DNA of 64,000 nucleotides from Citromicrobium sp. (GTDB taxonomy: Bacteria > Pseudomonadota > Alphaproteobacteria > Sphingomonadales > Sphingomonadaceae), in assembly GCA_002729695.1 (NCBI GenBank), contig PBYQ01000031.1, forward strand, positions 1 through 64,000, written 5' to 3'. Positions 29,448 to 38,833 of the stretch are shown here, in pieces. The position numbers were made by a program, and so were the translations under genes. Positions within the stretch are counted from its first letter, which is position 1. Every line of letters starts with the position of its first letter. The notes beneath the pieces were generated by a model. The model saw only the letters and a program-made list of their open reading frames with translations, was not told the origin of the DNA and searched no databases.

Positions 29448-30506
29448 ATGGCGAGACGGCGCCAGGCGGTAACGATAAAGCATGTGGCGGCGGATGCAGG
29501 TGTAAGCCTCCAGACGGTCAGCCGGGTCATCAACGAAGAGCCCAATGTCCGCCCCGAGATGAAAGAGCGGGTCGAGAAGTCGATCGACAAGCTTGGTTAC
29601 ATTCCCTCGATCGCGGCCCGCCGGATGAGCGGATCGCGCTCCTACCTGATCATGGCCCTGAATGATCGCGATCGCACGATCGCCGACTGGAAGGCGCGAC
29701 AGGGGGCGGACTGGGTCGACCAGATGCTGCTGGGCGGAATGCTCAAATGCGCCGAATCGGGCTATCGGATGATTATCGAGCTGGTCGACACGCATTCCGA
29801 CCATGTCGAGCGCGAACTGAATGCGGCGCTGGTGGCGCTCCAGCCCGATGGGGTCATCCTCACCCCGCCCCACTCCGAAAATCCGCTGATAACGGGCCTG
29901 CTGGAAAAGCGCGGCGTCGCGTTCGCAAGGATCGGCGCAGGGAGCGAGGGTGCGGGCGTTTCGCTGGTCATGGACGACGAGGGCGCTGCACGCCTGGCGA
30001 CGCAGCACCTGATCGATCTCGGCCATCGCCGCATCGGCTTCATCGCAGGATCGCCCGAATACCAGCTCAGCGCGTGGCGCGAAGCGGGATGGCGCACGGC
30101 CATGCAGCGCGCCGGGCTGCCGACTGCGGGACTTCGCGAAGGCGGGGACTTCAGCTACGAAACGGGAATGGCGGCTGCGGTGAAGCTGCTGTGCAGCAAG
30201 GAGCGCCCGACAGCGATCATCGCCAGCAACGACCAGATGGCGATGGCCACGCTCGATGCGGCAGCGGAGCGGGGTCTGGCGGTTCCGTTTGACCTTTCGG
30301 TCATCAGCTTCGACAACACGCCGATGACGATCTTCTGCCAGCCTCCGCTGACCGCGATAGATCAGCCGATCGCGGCGACCGCGTCGCGCGCGGTGGAGTT
30401 GCTGATCGCCGCCAATCGTGGCGAAGAGCTTCCTACCGAGACCGAGGTGATCGAAGCCAGGCTGGTCGAACGCGGATCGACCGCCCTGGCACCCGATGGC
30501 GACTGA
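29448..30506 (+). CDS. LacI-family transcriptional regulator of the glucan locus
   Basis: A 352-residue repressor. The helix-turn-helix and hinge are at residues 8-60 (VTIKHVAADAGVSLQTVSRVIN, then PSIAARRM). A periplasmic-binding-protein-like sugar domain follows, with DLGHRRIGFIAGSPEYQLSAWR and PTAIIASNDQMAMATLDAA, which are standard effector and dimer segments. It lies inside the locus whose promoters carry three LacI-type palindromes, so it is very likely their repressor, released by an imported or processed gluco-oligosaccharide. It overlaps the MFS gene by 11 bases and is co-transcribed with it. No matching operator is seen before its own start. Confidence 0.93.
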   Translation: MARRRQAVTIKHVAADAGVSLQTVSRVINEEPNVRPEMKERVEKSIDKLGYIPSIAARRMSGSRSYLIMALNDRDRTIADWKARQGADWVDQMLLGGMLKCAESGYRMIIELVDTHSDHVERELNAALVALQPDGVILTPPHSENPLITGLLEKRGVAFARIGAGSEGAGVSLVMDDEGAARLATQHLIDLGHRRIGFIAGSPEYQLSAWREAGWRTAMQRAGLPTAGLREGGDFSYETGMAAAVKLLCSKERPTAIIASNDQMAMATLDAAAERGLAVPFDLSVISFDNTPMTIFCQPPLTAIDQPIAATASRAVELLIAANRGEELPTETEVIEARLVERGSTALAPDGD

Positions 30507-31689
30507 CCCGGCAAACCGCCGACAGACCACCCGCTTCCTGCTGCTCTACGCGCTGGCCGTGGCGGGCGGGGCAATAGCCTACGTCCCTTTCCTCACCATC
30601 CTGCTGCCGATCCAGGTCACCGGCATGGCGGGCGACAGAGACGTTACCTGGCTCGCATATGCGACCTTCGCCGGTGCGCTGGCGGCGAGCGCGGCCAATA
30701 TCTTCTTCGGCTGGCTGAGCGATCGCAGCGCCGTCCGGCGACCGTGGATCATCGGAGGACTTGTCTGGTCCTGCGCGCTCCTCGTGGGGTTTGCCTACAT
30801 CACCGACGTCGTGTGGCTGATCGCCTGGCTGGTGCTGTGGCAGATGGGCCTGAACATGATGCTTTCCGCGCTCGCCGCATGGGCGGGGGACACCATACCG
30901 GACCGGCAGAAGGGGCTGCTCGGCGGCCTCCTCGCCTTTGCTCCCGCGGCAGGCGCGTTGAGCGCTTCGCTGATAACCCTGCCGGACCTCGCCGATGCGC
31001 AGGGCCGCCTGTGGCTGGTCGCCATGCTGGTCGCCGCCTGCGTCCTGCCAGCGGTTCTCGCAGGTGCGCCGCGCCCCTTCCCCGAACTGATGCGCGACGA
31101 ACCCGCGCCGGAGGAGGAGCCGACCAGGCGACCCGCGAACATGGTGGTGCGCATGTGGCTGGCCCGCCTGCTGATCCAGATCTCCGAGGCGGCACTGTTC
31201 GCGTTTCTCTATTTCTGGTTTCGGTCGGTCGATCCCGCGATGACCGATGCCAACGTGGCACGGATTTTCAGCGTCATCCTGGTCGCGTCTGTCCCGCTGG
31301 CTCTGCTGACAGGTCACCTTGCAGATCGGTACGGGCGGCCATTCCTGCCGCTGGCGATCGGCGCCGCGATCTCAGCAGTCGGCCTCGTCCTCATGGCGTT
31401 GTCGAATTCGCTGACCAGCGCGATTGCGGGTTATGTGGTGTTCGGAATCGCGGCCTCGACCTTCCTGTCGCTCCATACCGGACAAACGCTGCGCATCCTT
31501 CCCAGGGCAAAAAACCGCGCGCGCGACCTCGGCATTTTCAACCTGACCAACACCAGCCCGTCGCTGGTGATGCCGTGGCTCGCCATCGGCCTCGTTCCCG
31601 CCTTCGGGTTTTCCGGGTTGTTCATCGCGCTCGCCGCCTGCGCCGCGATGGCGGCCTTACTGATCGCATCTCTCTCCCGCCCGACTTAG
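30496..31689 (+). CDS. MFS transporter, probable sugar uptake
   Basis: A 397-residue major facilitator with about twelve hydrophobic segments. The family A-loop between TM2 and TM3 appears as GWLSDRSAVRRPWIIGG, and the equivalent in the second half as GHLADRYGRPFLPLAIG. The central loop (residues about 190-220, RPFPELMRDEPAPEEEPTRRP) is charged. Its start is inside the end of lacI, and the GH3 gene follows with its own operator. In comparable loci this member carries mono- or disaccharides over the inner membrane. The substrate is inferred from neighbours only. Confidence 0.88.
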   Translation: MATDPANRRQTTRFLLLYALAVAGGAIAYVPFLTILLPIQVTGMAGDRDVTWLAYATFAGALAASAANIFFGWLSDRSAVRRPWIIGGLVWSCALLVGFAYITDVVWLIAWLVLWQMGLNMMLSALAAWAGDTIPDRQKGLLGGLLAFAPAAGALSASLITLPDLADAQGRLWLVAMLVAACVLPAVLAGAPRPFPELMRDEPAPEEEPTRRPANMVVRMWLARLLIQISEAALFAFLYFWFRSVDPAMTDANVARIFSVILVASVPLALLTGHLADRYGRPFLPLAIGAAISAVGLVLMALSNSLTSAIAGYVVFGIAASTFLSLHTGQTLRILPRAKNRARDLGIFNLTNTSPSLVMPWLAIGLVPAFGFSGLFIALAACAAMAALLIASLSRPT

Positions 31690-31724
31690 CGGCTTGCAAT
31701 TGATCCATCCTCATGCAATCCAAA

Positions 31725-31740
31725 TTGATAACGTTCACAA
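31725..31740. promoter_or_regulatory. LacI-type operator 3 before the GH3 gene
   Basis: TTGATAACGTTCACAA has the symmetric core AACGTT and outer TTG/CAA. It matches the two operators between the halogenase and receptor genes. It lies 21 bases before the GH3 ATG, so a repressor bound here would block transcription or very early elongation. Confidence 0.78.
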
Positions 31741-31761
31741 GAAGCGCATGGGATTGAGGAA

Positions 31762-34161
31762 ATGACGCCACGGACCGGGCTTAGGCAGCTTTTGGCCCTG
31801 CTTGCCTGCACGGCAGGAATCGCTGGTTGCAGCCACGCACCGCTCGAAACCAGCGGCCCCGCGACAATCGCTGAAAACGCGCCGCAGAGCGAAGCTGCGC
31901 GCGTCGCCGACATCCTTTCGCGCATGAGCGTGGAGCGCAAGGTCGCGCAGCTGATCCAGCCGCAGATCAACAGCTTCACCGCCGAGGATATGAAGCGCTA
32001 CCGCTTCGGCAGCTATCTCAACGGTGGCAATGGCGGGCCGTACGGCGATGAATTCGCGCCCGCCGACCGCTGGCTCGCGCTGGCCGACGAGATGTGGGCT
32101 GCCTCAACCGCACCGCTGCCCGACGGCGAGCCCGTCATTCCCGCAATCTGGGGAACCGATGCGGTCCACGGCCACACCAATGTCCCCGGCGCGACGATCT
32201 TCCCCCACAATATCGGCCTAGGCGCGACCCGCGATGCCGATCTGGTAAGGCGCATCGGCGCGGCAACCGGAGCCGAAATCCAGGCAACCGGGATCGACTG
32301 GAACTTCTCCCCCACGGTCGCGGTCGCGCGCGACGATCGCTGGGGCCGCACCTACGAAAGCTATTCCGAGGATCCGCGAATCGTCGCCCCGCTGGGTGCC
32401 GCGCTGGTGGAAGGCTTGCAGGGCATTCCGGGCGGGAAGGATTACCTCGGTACCGGCCACGTGGCTGCCACCGCCAAGCATTTCTTCGCCGATGGCGGCA
32501 CCGGCCAGGGTGTCGACCAGGGCGACGTCAACGGCGACATAGACGCGCTCAAGGCAATCCATGCCGTGCCCTACCCTGCTGCGATCGACGCCGGGGTAGA
32601 AGTGATCATGGCCAGCTTCAACTCGATCAACGGGGTGAAGATGCACGGCAACCGCGATCTGCTGACCGGCGTGCTGCGCGACGAGATGGGGTTCAAGGGC
32701 GTCGTGGTGGGCGACTGGAACGCCCACGGCCAGATCGATGGCTGCACCGTTTCCGACTGCCCGCAGGCGCTGCTCGCCGGGCTCGACATCTACATGGTGC
32801 CCGACGACTGGAAGGCGCTGCTCGAAAATCTCGTCGCACAGGTGGAGGACGGGACGATCCCGATGGCACGGCTGGACGAAGCCGTCGGGCGTGTGCTGCG
32901 ACTGAAGCTGCGTCTCGGCCTGCTCGACCCCGATGCGAAGAAGCCCTCCGCGCGTGGCGACGGCGGCGACTTTGCCCAGCTCGGTTCGCCATCGCATCGC
33001 GCATTGGCGCGCGAAGCGGTGGCTAAATCGCAGGTGCTGCTGAAGAACGACGGCGTGCTGCCGCTGAAACGCGGCGCGCGGGTGCTCGTCGCCGGCAGCG
33101 CGGCGGACGATATTGCCAAGGCTGCAGGCGGCTGGACGCTCACTTGGCAAGGCGGCGGCGAACTGGACAACAGCTATTTCCCCAACGCGACCTCGATCTA
33201 TCGTGCAATCTCGGATGAAGCGAGGGCGGCGGGCGGCAGTGCCACGCTCGCATCAGATGGCGCGACCGATCCGGGCGGCTACGATGCTGCAATCGTCGTG
33301 TTCGGAGAAGAACCTTACGCCGAATTCGTCGGCGACCGGAAAACGATGGTGTTCGACGATACCGAAGGGCTCGAGTTGCTGCGCAAATACAAGGCCGCCG
33401 GTGTCCCGACGGTCGCGGTGTTCCTGTCGGGACGTCCGATGTGGATGAACCGCGAACTCAACGCCGCCGATGCCTTCGTCGCCTCGTGGCTGCCCGGCAG
33501 CGAAGGGGCAGGCGTTTCCGACATCCTTTTCGGCAAGCGCGACACGACCGGTCGTCTCTCCTTCAGCTGGCCCGCCGATTGCGGCGGAGCGCCGGTCAAC
33601 GGCCCGGACGGCGCATTGTTCAATGTCGGTTACGGCCTCAGCCTGTCTGACAGGCGCGCGGTCCCGACTTTGCCGGAAAAGTGCGGCTATCTGAACGAGG
33701 CAAAGGCCACGTCATGGTACGATCTCGGTCGTCTGGGCAGCGGCATCCTCGCCTTTGGCGGCGATACGCGACTGCCCAACCTGCGCGGCGAAGGCGGCGG
33801 GATTGTTGCCCGCGGTCTCGACAAGGATCGGCAGGAAGACGCGCGCGAAATCACCTTCGGTCCGGGCGCGACCCTGGCACTCGAACAGTCGGGCAGCGGG
33901 TCGGGCGATTTCCGCATTCTCTACAACCTTGCCAGCCAGCCTGCGGGCAAGGTGACCCTGACCGTGGGTGACGAAGAGATCGACATCACCCGCAACCTCG
34001 CCCTGAGTGCCGGCAAGGACTGGCGCGAGATGATCATTACCGAGGATTGCGCACCCGATCTGGGCAACCGGATCGCGATCACCTCAGCCGCGCCGATGAC
34101 GATCCAGATCGCCCGGATCGCACGGCAGGACATGCCCGAAGGGGCGCAGTGCTCTTTCTGA
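31762..34161 (+). CDS. glycoside hydrolase family 3 beta-glucosidase / exo-beta-glucanase, lipoprotein
   Basis: A 799-residue GH3 enzyme. The signal peptide MTPRTGLRQLLALLACTAGIAGCSH has a lipobox (GIAGC), so it is probably anchored facing the periplasm. The (beta/alpha)8 barrel contains GTDAVHGHTNVPGATIFPHNIGL and AATAKHFFADGG. The nucleophile is Asp318 in GFKGVVVGDWNAHG. The alpha/beta sandwich includes LLKNDGVLPLKRGARVLV and SWLPGSEGAGVSDILFG. A C-terminal beta domain (from about 660) resembles the extra domain of exo-1,3/1,4-beta-glucanases such as ExoP. It should release glucose from beta-glucan oligosaccharides taken in by the TonB receptor. GAGGA ribosome site; operator 3 upstream. Confidence 0.92.
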   Translation: MTPRTGLRQLLALLACTAGIAGCSHAPLETSGPATIAENAPQSEAARVADILSRMSVERKVAQLIQPQINSFTAEDMKRYRFGSYLNGGNGGPYGDEFAPADRWLALADEMWAASTAPLPDGEPVIPAIWGTDAVHGHTNVPGATIFPHNIGLGATRDADLVRRIGAATGAEIQATGIDWNFSPTVAVARDDRWGRTYESYSEDPRIVAPLGAALVEGLQGIPGGKDYLGTGHVAATAKHFFADGGTGQGVDQGDVNGDIDALKAIHAVPYPAAIDAGVEVIMASFNSINGVKMHGNRDLLTGVLRDEMGFKGVVVGDWNAHGQIDGCTVSDCPQALLAGLDIYMVPDDWKALLENLVAQVEDGTIPMARLDEAVGRVLRLKLRLGLLDPDAKKPSARGDGGDFAQLGSPSHRALAREAVAKSQVLLKNDGVLPLKRGARVLVAGSAADDIAKAAGGWTLTWQGGGELDNSYFPNATSIYRAISDEARAAGGSATLASDGATDPGGYDAAIVVFGEEPYAEFVGDRKTMVFDDTEGLELLRKYKAAGVPTVAVFLSGRPMWMNRELNAADAFVASWLPGSEGAGVSDILFGKRDTTGRLSFSWPADCGGAPVNGPDGALFNVGYGLSLSDRRAVPTLPEKCGYLNEAKATSWYDLGRLGSGILAFGGDTRLPNLRGEGGGIVARGLDKDRQEDAREITFGPGATLALEQSGSGSGDFRILYNLASQPAGKVTLTVGDEEIDITRNLALSAGKDWREMIITEDCAPDLGNRIAITSAAPMTIQIARIARQDMPEGAQCSF

Positions 34162-34171
34162 CGAGTATTGC

Positions 34172-34195
34172 CTCGCCGCGTCACCGCGCGGCGAG
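34172..34195. terminator. 9-bp hairpin between convergent GH3 and DUF934 genes
   Basis: CTCGCCGCG pairs with CGCGGCGAG across TCACCG. It sits 10 bases after the GH3 stop and includes the DUF934 stop codon. There is no T-run, so termination efficiency is uncertain; it may serve both convergent units. Confidence 0.4.
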
Positions 34196-34579
34196 CTTCT
34201 CCCGGTAGGATCGCTGTTCGCGCACGATCCACTGCTCCTCGGGCTGGCGCTCGGCCAGCGCATCGTCGATCTCGACGTCGTCGAAGCCCGATTGCCGCGC
34301 GTGGCGATACTGATCGCTGATCAGGTTGCCCCCCGCCCGCAGATGGCCCGTATAGCCAAGGTCGCGCAGTTGCCGGGCCAGACTGAACCCGCGCCCGTCG
34401 CCGAATGCGGGAAAGGCGATGCGGATCGTCGCGATGTCGCCGAAGCGCTCCACAAGCGTACGCGGGTCCGCATCGTTCGGCATGTCGACTGCCAGATCCG
34501 AACCGGCGGGAAGCGCATCGGGCGACACATAGGCAATATTGTCGGAGGCACGAAAACCGTCGGGTGTGACCACGGGCAT
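34181..34579 (-). CDS. DUF934 family protein of the sulfate-reduction operon
   Basis: A 132-residue DUF934 protein. The segments FGDIATIRIAFPAFGDGRGFSLARQLRDLGYTG and HLRAGGNLISDQYRHARQSGFDDVEI are the conserved core of the family. It is always found near cysH/cysI in Proteobacteria and is thought to assist sulfite or sulfate reduction; no reaction is established. The ATG at 34579 is preferred: it is two bases after the cysH stop, has GGAGGAGGA just ahead, and upstream in-frame codons overlap cysH and are arginine-rich. Last gene of the cys operon. Confidence 0.9.
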   Translation of the reverse strand: MPVVTPDGFRASDNIAYVSPDALPAGSDLAVDMPNDADPRTLVERFGDIATIRIAFPAFGDGRGFSLARQLRDLGYTGHLRAGGNLISDQYRHARQSGFDDVEIDDALAERQPEEQWIVREQRSYREKLAAR

Positions 34580-34581
34580 AA

Positions 34582-35307
34582 CTAGATTCCTCCTCCGCCG
34601 ATGAATTGGCCTTCGACGTAATGAATGCCGCACTCGGTTTTGTCGCTCCCGCGCCAGCGACCTGCGCGCGGATCCTCACCATCCGCGACCCGGCTGGTGC
34701 ACGGTTCGCAGCCGATGCTGGGATAGCCCTGCGCAACCAGCGGATGGCGCGGCAGGGCGTGCCGGTCGAGATAGGCGGCGATATCGGTGGCGGTCCACCG
34801 CGCCAGCGGGTTGACCTTCATCTTGCCGTCGTCGTCCTGCTCGATCTCTTCGAGCTCCGCGCGCAGCGAATTCTGGAAGCGCTTGCGGCCGGTAATCCAG
34901 GCGTCGAACGGGGCGAGCGCACGCTTCAGCGGCTCGCGCTTGCGCAGGTTGCAGCAGGCATCGGTATCGAAGCGATGGAGCATGTCGTCGGGATCGACCG
35001 CCGTTAGCCTCTGCCGGGTCGGGCGGACCAGCTGGACATTCGACAGGCCGAGCTTCGCCGAGACCTCACGCTGGTATTCCAGCGTTTCGGGAAACAGCAT
35101 GCCGGTTTCATTCAGGAGCACCGGCGTGCTGGGGCTGATCGTCGCGACCATGTCGAGCAGCACGATCGATTCCGCGCCGAAGCTGGAGACGAGCGCGATG
35201 CGCCCGCGATAGTCGCGCAGGATCGTACGCGCCAGCAGCGTCAGCGCGTCGCTCTCCAGCGAGGTGCTATCCTGCTCAGGCGGATCGAAGGCGCGCTCAG
35301 CCCGCAT
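34582..35307 (-). CDS. cysH: adenylylsulfate (APS)/PAPS reductase, iron-sulfur type
   Basis: A 241-residue reductase turning activated sulfate into sulfite. The nucleotide-binding start is RIALVSSFGAESIVLLDM. Two cysteine pairs are present, DACCNLRKREPL and GCEPCTSRV, which bind a 4Fe-4S cluster. That marks the APS-using (assimilatory, plant/alphaproteobacterial) type rather than the cluster-free E. coli PAPS type. The catalytic cysteine is in TECGIHYVEG near the C-terminus. The ATG at 35307 overlaps cysI by 11 bases; upstream in-frame sequence is a shadow of cysI. Confidence 0.93.
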   Translation of the reverse strand: MRAERAFDPPEQDSTSLESDALTLLARTILRDYRGRIALVSSFGAESIVLLDMVATISPSTPVLLNETGMLFPETLEYQREVSAKLGLSNVQLVRPTRQRLTAVDPDDMLHRFDTDACCNLRKREPLKRALAPFDAWITGRKRFQNSLRAELEEIEQDDDGKMKVNPLARWTATDIAAYLDRHALPRHPLVAQGYPSIGCEPCTSRVADGEDPRAGRWRGSDKTECGIHYVEGQFIGGGGI

Positions 35308-36985
35308 CGGCCGGTTCCTTGGCTGGATAGAGCGCATCCTTGAACGGCTGCGTGCCTGCACGCTCGACCACCTGCAGGAAGGTCTCCGCCTCGCTCTCCC
35401 GCAGCGAGAAATAGGTCTGCACCAGCTGCTCGATCGCCGGGACGACCTCTTCTGCGTCGAACCCGCGGCCAAGCCGCTGGCCCATTTTCAGGCTCTCGGT
35501 GTGATCGCCGCCAATGGTGATCTGGTAATTCTCGCGCCCCGCCCGGTCGAGCCCGAGGATGCCGATATGGCCGACATGGTGGTGCCCGCAGGAATTGATG
35601 CAGCCCGAAATCTTGATCTTCATGTCGCCGATCAACCGCGAATAGTCGGGGTCGGAGAAATGCTGCGCGATGTCCTGCGCGATGGGAATCGAACGCGCAG
35701 TGGCAAGCGCGCAATAGTCGAGACCGGGGCAGGCGATGATGTCGCCGATCAGCCCGATATTGGCGGTGGCCAGCTCCGCCTCGCTCAGCGCGTCGTAGAC
35801 CGCTGGCAAATCGCGCTTTGCGACATGCGGCAGGATCAGGTTCTGTTCGTGGCTGACGCGCAGCTCGTCGAACGAATAGCGCTCGGCAAGATCGGCAACC
35901 ACGCGCATCTGATCCGCGCTGGCATCGCCCGGTGCAGCGCCGACCGGCTTAAGGCTGATCGAGGCGATGGCATAGCCGGGCTGCCGGTGCGCGGTGAGGT
36001 TGGTGGCGCACCAGCGCGCGAATTCCTCGTCCTCCGCCAGACGCGCTTCGTACGCAGCATCGCTCTCAGGCAGGTCCTCGAACCGCGGCGGCGCGAAAGC
36101 ATCCTCGATCCGTTTTACCACGGCAGGATCGGGAATCAGCGAGGGGCCGTTATGGACTTCGAGCAAGGAGGCGAATTCGGCTTCCACCTGGTTGCGGAAG
36201 CTCTCCAACCCTTCTTCCATGACGAGGATCTTGATCCGCGCCTTGTACTTGTTGTCGCGCCGACCGTGCAGGTTGTAGACCCGCAGGATCGCCTCGCAAT
36301 AGGCGAGCAGATGCTCCTTGGGCAGGAACTCGCGGATCGTTTCGCCGACTACGGGCGTGCGGCCGAGCCCCCCGCCGACGATCACCTGATAGCCGACCTC
36401 GCCCGCATCGTTGCGCAGCACGCGCAGCCCGATGTCGTGCGCCTTGATGACCGCGCGGTCGTTGGGCGATCCGGTCACCGCGATCTTGAACTTGCGCGGC
36501 AGGAAGGCGAATTCGGGATGGTCGGTGGACCACTGGCGCAGCAACTCCGCCGCCGGGCGCGGGTCCTCCACCTCGTCCGCCGCCGCTCCTGCGAAGTGAT
36601 CCGCCGTGACGTTGCGGATGCAATTGCCCGATGTCTGGATCGCGTGCATTTCCACGTCGGCCAGCGCGTCGAGAATGTCGGGCAGGTCGATAAGCTTGGG
36701 CCAGTTATACTGGATGTTCTGGCGCGTGGTGAAGTGGCCGTAGCCCTTGTCCCACTTCTCCGCGATCATCGCCAGCTGCCGCATCTGCGCCGAATTGAGC
36801 GTGCCATAAGGGATCGCCACGCGCAGCATGTAGGCGTGCAGCTGCAGGTAGATGCCGTTCTGCAGCCGGAGCGGTTTGAACTCGTCCTCGGTCAGCGCGC
36901 CCGAGACGCGGCGCGCCACCTGGTCGCGGAAAATCGCGACGCGGTTCTTGACGTAGTCGCGGTCGAATTCGTCGTAGCTATACAT
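35297..36985 (-). CDS. cysI: sulfite reductase hemoprotein (nitrite/sulfite reductase family)
   Basis: A 562-residue siroheme/4Fe-4S enzyme reducing sulfite to sulfide. The cluster cysteines are in CPGLDYCALA and SGCINSCGHHHVGHIG, the double signature of the family. Ferredoxin-type nitrite/sulfite reductase half-domains occur twice (VAIPYGTLNSAQMRQLA, and LAERYSFDELRVSHEQNLILPHV). It opens MYSYDEFDRDYVKNRV. That ATG at 36985 lies within the last bases of the DUF2849 gene. Electrons probably come from ferredoxin, since no flavoprotein subunit is encoded nearby. Confidence 0.93.
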   Translation of the reverse strand: MYSYDEFDRDYVKNRVAIFRDQVARRVSGALTEDEFKPLRLQNGIYLQLHAYMLRVAIPYGTLNSAQMRQLAMIAEKWDKGYGHFTTRQNIQYNWPKLIDLPDILDALADVEMHAIQTSGNCIRNVTADHFAGAAADEVEDPRPAAELLRQWSTDHPEFAFLPRKFKIAVTGSPNDRAVIKAHDIGLRVLRNDAGEVGYQVIVGGGLGRTPVVGETIREFLPKEHLLAYCEAILRVYNLHGRRDNKYKARIKILVMEEGLESFRNQVEAEFASLLEVHNGPSLIPDPAVVKRIEDAFAPPRFEDLPESDAAYEARLAEDEEFARWCATNLTAHRQPGYAIASISLKPVGAAPGDASADQMRVVADLAERYSFDELRVSHEQNLILPHVAKRDLPAVYDALSEAELATANIGLIGDIIACPGLDYCALATARSIPIAQDIAQHFSDPDYSRLIGDMKIKISGCINSCGHHHVGHIGILGLDRAGRENYQITIGGDHTESLKMGQRLGRGFDAEEVVPAIEQLVQTYFSLRESEAETFLQVVERAGTQPFKDALYPAKEPADAG

Positions 36986-37310
36986 TGCGAGCTTGCCCGT
37001 CCTGGATTGTGTGGTCGGCCTGACGGCCCAGATCGGTGCGGATGGTGGGGCCACGATCGCGGATCACTTCGCGCAGCGCGACTGGCCTCGGATCGCCATC
37101 ATCGGCCACGGTGACATCGATAAATGCGACATCGACCACCTGCCGATTGCGAGAGGCCTTGTCCGCAAGCGCGCCAAGTTCATCCGCGTCGGTGGAGACG
37201 AACGCGCTGTGCCGGTCGGGCGTCCATACGGCGTCGCCGGACAGATAGAGCACATGGCCCTCCAGCAGGTCGTTCGCGCTGGCGATTTGCGGTTTAGCGG
37301 GTTTGGGCAT
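36978..37310 (-). CDS. DUF2849 family protein
   Basis: A 110-residue protein of family DUF2849, which in alphaproteobacteria lies between cysG and cysI. The conserved opening KPQIASANDLLEGHVLYLSGD and the segment RQVVDVAFIDVTVADDG-P-PVALRE are visible. It overlaps cysG by 17 bases and cysI by 8, so the order and coupling are strict. Function is unknown; the context suggests help in siroheme delivery or sulfite-reductase assembly, which is inference. Confidence 0.88.
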   Translation of the reverse strand: MPKPAKPQIASANDLLEGHVLYLSGDAVWTPDRHSAFVSTDADELGALADKASRNRQVVDVAFIDVTVADDGDPRPVALREVIRDRGPTIRTDLGRQADHTIQDGQARNV

Positions 37311-38694
37311 GGAGCAGGCCCTCCAGGGTTTCAGGCTCGGCTGCCACGCCTGTCAGCGGTGCGATGCCGAGATAAAGGATCGCCGGTCCGCCGATGGCGC
37401 CAGCGGCCATGGCGTCGGGCAGGTCGGCCAGCGTGGTCGCCACCTCGACGCGCTCCGGGCGCGAGACGTTCTCGACCACCGTCACCGGCGTCGATGGGGC
37501 AGCGCCGTGCATCAGCAGCCGGCCCTGGATGAAGCGCGCGGCACGCACACCCATATAGATCGCAGCCGTCGCGCCGGGAGAGGCAAGCGCAGCCCAGTCG
37601 TGTTCGGCAAAGCCATCGACATCGTGACCCGTCAGAAATCGCAGGCTCGAATTGCGCCCCCTCCGGGTGAGCGAGACGCCCAGCTCCGCTGCTCCCGCCA
37701 TGGCGGCGGTGATGCCGGGGACGACTTCGAACGGGACGGACGCAGCGCGCAAGGCGGCAACCTCTTCGTCCAGCCGCCCATAGATGCCAGGATCGCCGGA
37801 CTTCAGGCGCACGACCTTGTGGCCGCTACGCGCCTCCGCAACGATCAGCGCATCGATATCGGGCTGCTTCCAGCTCTTGCCGTAGGCTTTCTTGCCCACA
37901 TCGACGAGCCGGGCTTCGCGCCGCGCCAGTTCAAGAATCTCGCCCGACACCAATCGGTCGTGAATCACCACATCGGCATCGCCGAGCAGGCGCTGCGCCT
38001 TGCGGGTGAGCAGTTCGGGATCGCCCGGCCCTGCACCGACCAGCGCGACATGGCCCTGCGATGCATCATTGCCAGCCTCGTCGACCAGATCTTCGATCAC
38101 GCGGTCCACTGCGGCCTCGCCGCCCTGTTCGAGCGCGCGACTCCCTTCGCCTCCGAAGAAGCGGGCCCACAGCGCCCTACGCGGCGAACCCGCGGCAACC
38201 GCCTCGACCTTGTGGCGCGATTTCGCCGCGAGCTGTGCGAGCACGCCGGTCGACGGGTGCAGCAGACCTTCGATGCTGGATTTGATCTGGCGGGCGAGCA
38301 TGGGCGCCGTCCCTTCGGTGCCGATCGCCACCACCACTGGATCGCGATCCACCATCGCGGGCGTGATGAAATCGCACAGTGCGGGTGTATCGACCACGTT
38401 GACCAACACACCATGCTTGTGCGCGAGCGTCACCAGACGCTCGGCCCCGTCGGCGTGCGCGACATAGAGCATTGCCGCTCCATTGAGGTCGCTCTCTTCG
38501 ATCGGACGAATGTAATGGCGCAGCCGCCCTTCCTCGGCCCAGCGAAGGACCTCCTCGGTCGGGTTATCTCCGAAGACGGAAATCTGACCTTCGGTCTTCA
38601 GCAGCAGCCGCAACTTGGCGGTAGCGGCCTCATCTGCGCCGGACACGAGGATGCGGGCCGCAGCGGTGTCGAGAAAGATGGGGTAGTAGCGCAC
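37294..38694 (-). CDS. cysG: siroheme synthase (precorrin-2 dehydrogenase/ferrochelatase + uroporphyrinogen methyltransferase)
   Basis: A two-part enzyme of 466 residues. The N-terminal ~200 residues form the NAD-dependent precorrin-2 dehydrogenase/ferrochelatase (RYYPIFLDTAAARILVSGADEAA, ALCDFITPAMVDRDPVVVAIGTEG). The C-terminal part is the SAM-using uroporphyrinogen-III methyltransferase (HVALVGAGPGDPELLTRKAQRLL, VVRLKSGDPGIYGR). It makes siroheme for CysI. Two GTG starts are possible, at 38718 and 38694. The latter is chosen because AGGAC lies at the right distance and the former overlaps the divergent promoter region. First gene of the cys operon. Confidence 0.93.
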   Translation of the reverse strand: MRYYPIFLDTAAARILVSGADEAATAKLRLLLKTEGQISVFGDNPTEEVLRWAEEGRLRHYIRPIEESDLNGAAMLYVAHADGAERLVTLAHKHGVLVNVVDTPALCDFITPAMVDRDPVVVAIGTEGTAPMLARQIKSSIEGLLHPSTGVLAQLAAKSRHKVEAVAAGSPRRALWARFFGGEGSRALEQGGEAAVDRVIEDLVDEAGNDASQGHVALVGAGPGDPELLTRKAQRLLGDADVVIHDRLVSGEILELARREARLVDVGKKAYGKSWKQPDIDALIVAEARSGHKVVRLKSGDPGIYGRLDEEVAALRAASVPFEVVPGITAAMAGAAELGVSLTRRGRNSSLRFLTGHDVDGFAEHDWAALASPGATAAIYMGVRAARFIQGRLLMHGAAPSTPVTVVENVSRPERVEVATTLADLPDAMAAGAIGGPAILYLGIAPLTGVAAEPETLEGLLHAQTR

Positions 38695-38833
38695 GCAATG
38701 TCCTGTGATCAGCTTCACGCGCTACTTAGGATATTTTCCTTCAAACAACGAGGCACGCAATCTAACAAGGGACATAGTTTGCCTTGCGCGGACCGCCGGA
38801 AAGAATTTTCCGGCACTGGAAGGAGAGACGGAA

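Noticed and set aside
25929..30530. 1533-codon open frame on the minus strand opposite the TonB receptor and lacI
   Set aside because: It mirrors highly coding sequence of the opposite strand in GC-rich DNA; its translation has no domain and is rich in Arg, Val, Ala and Gly.
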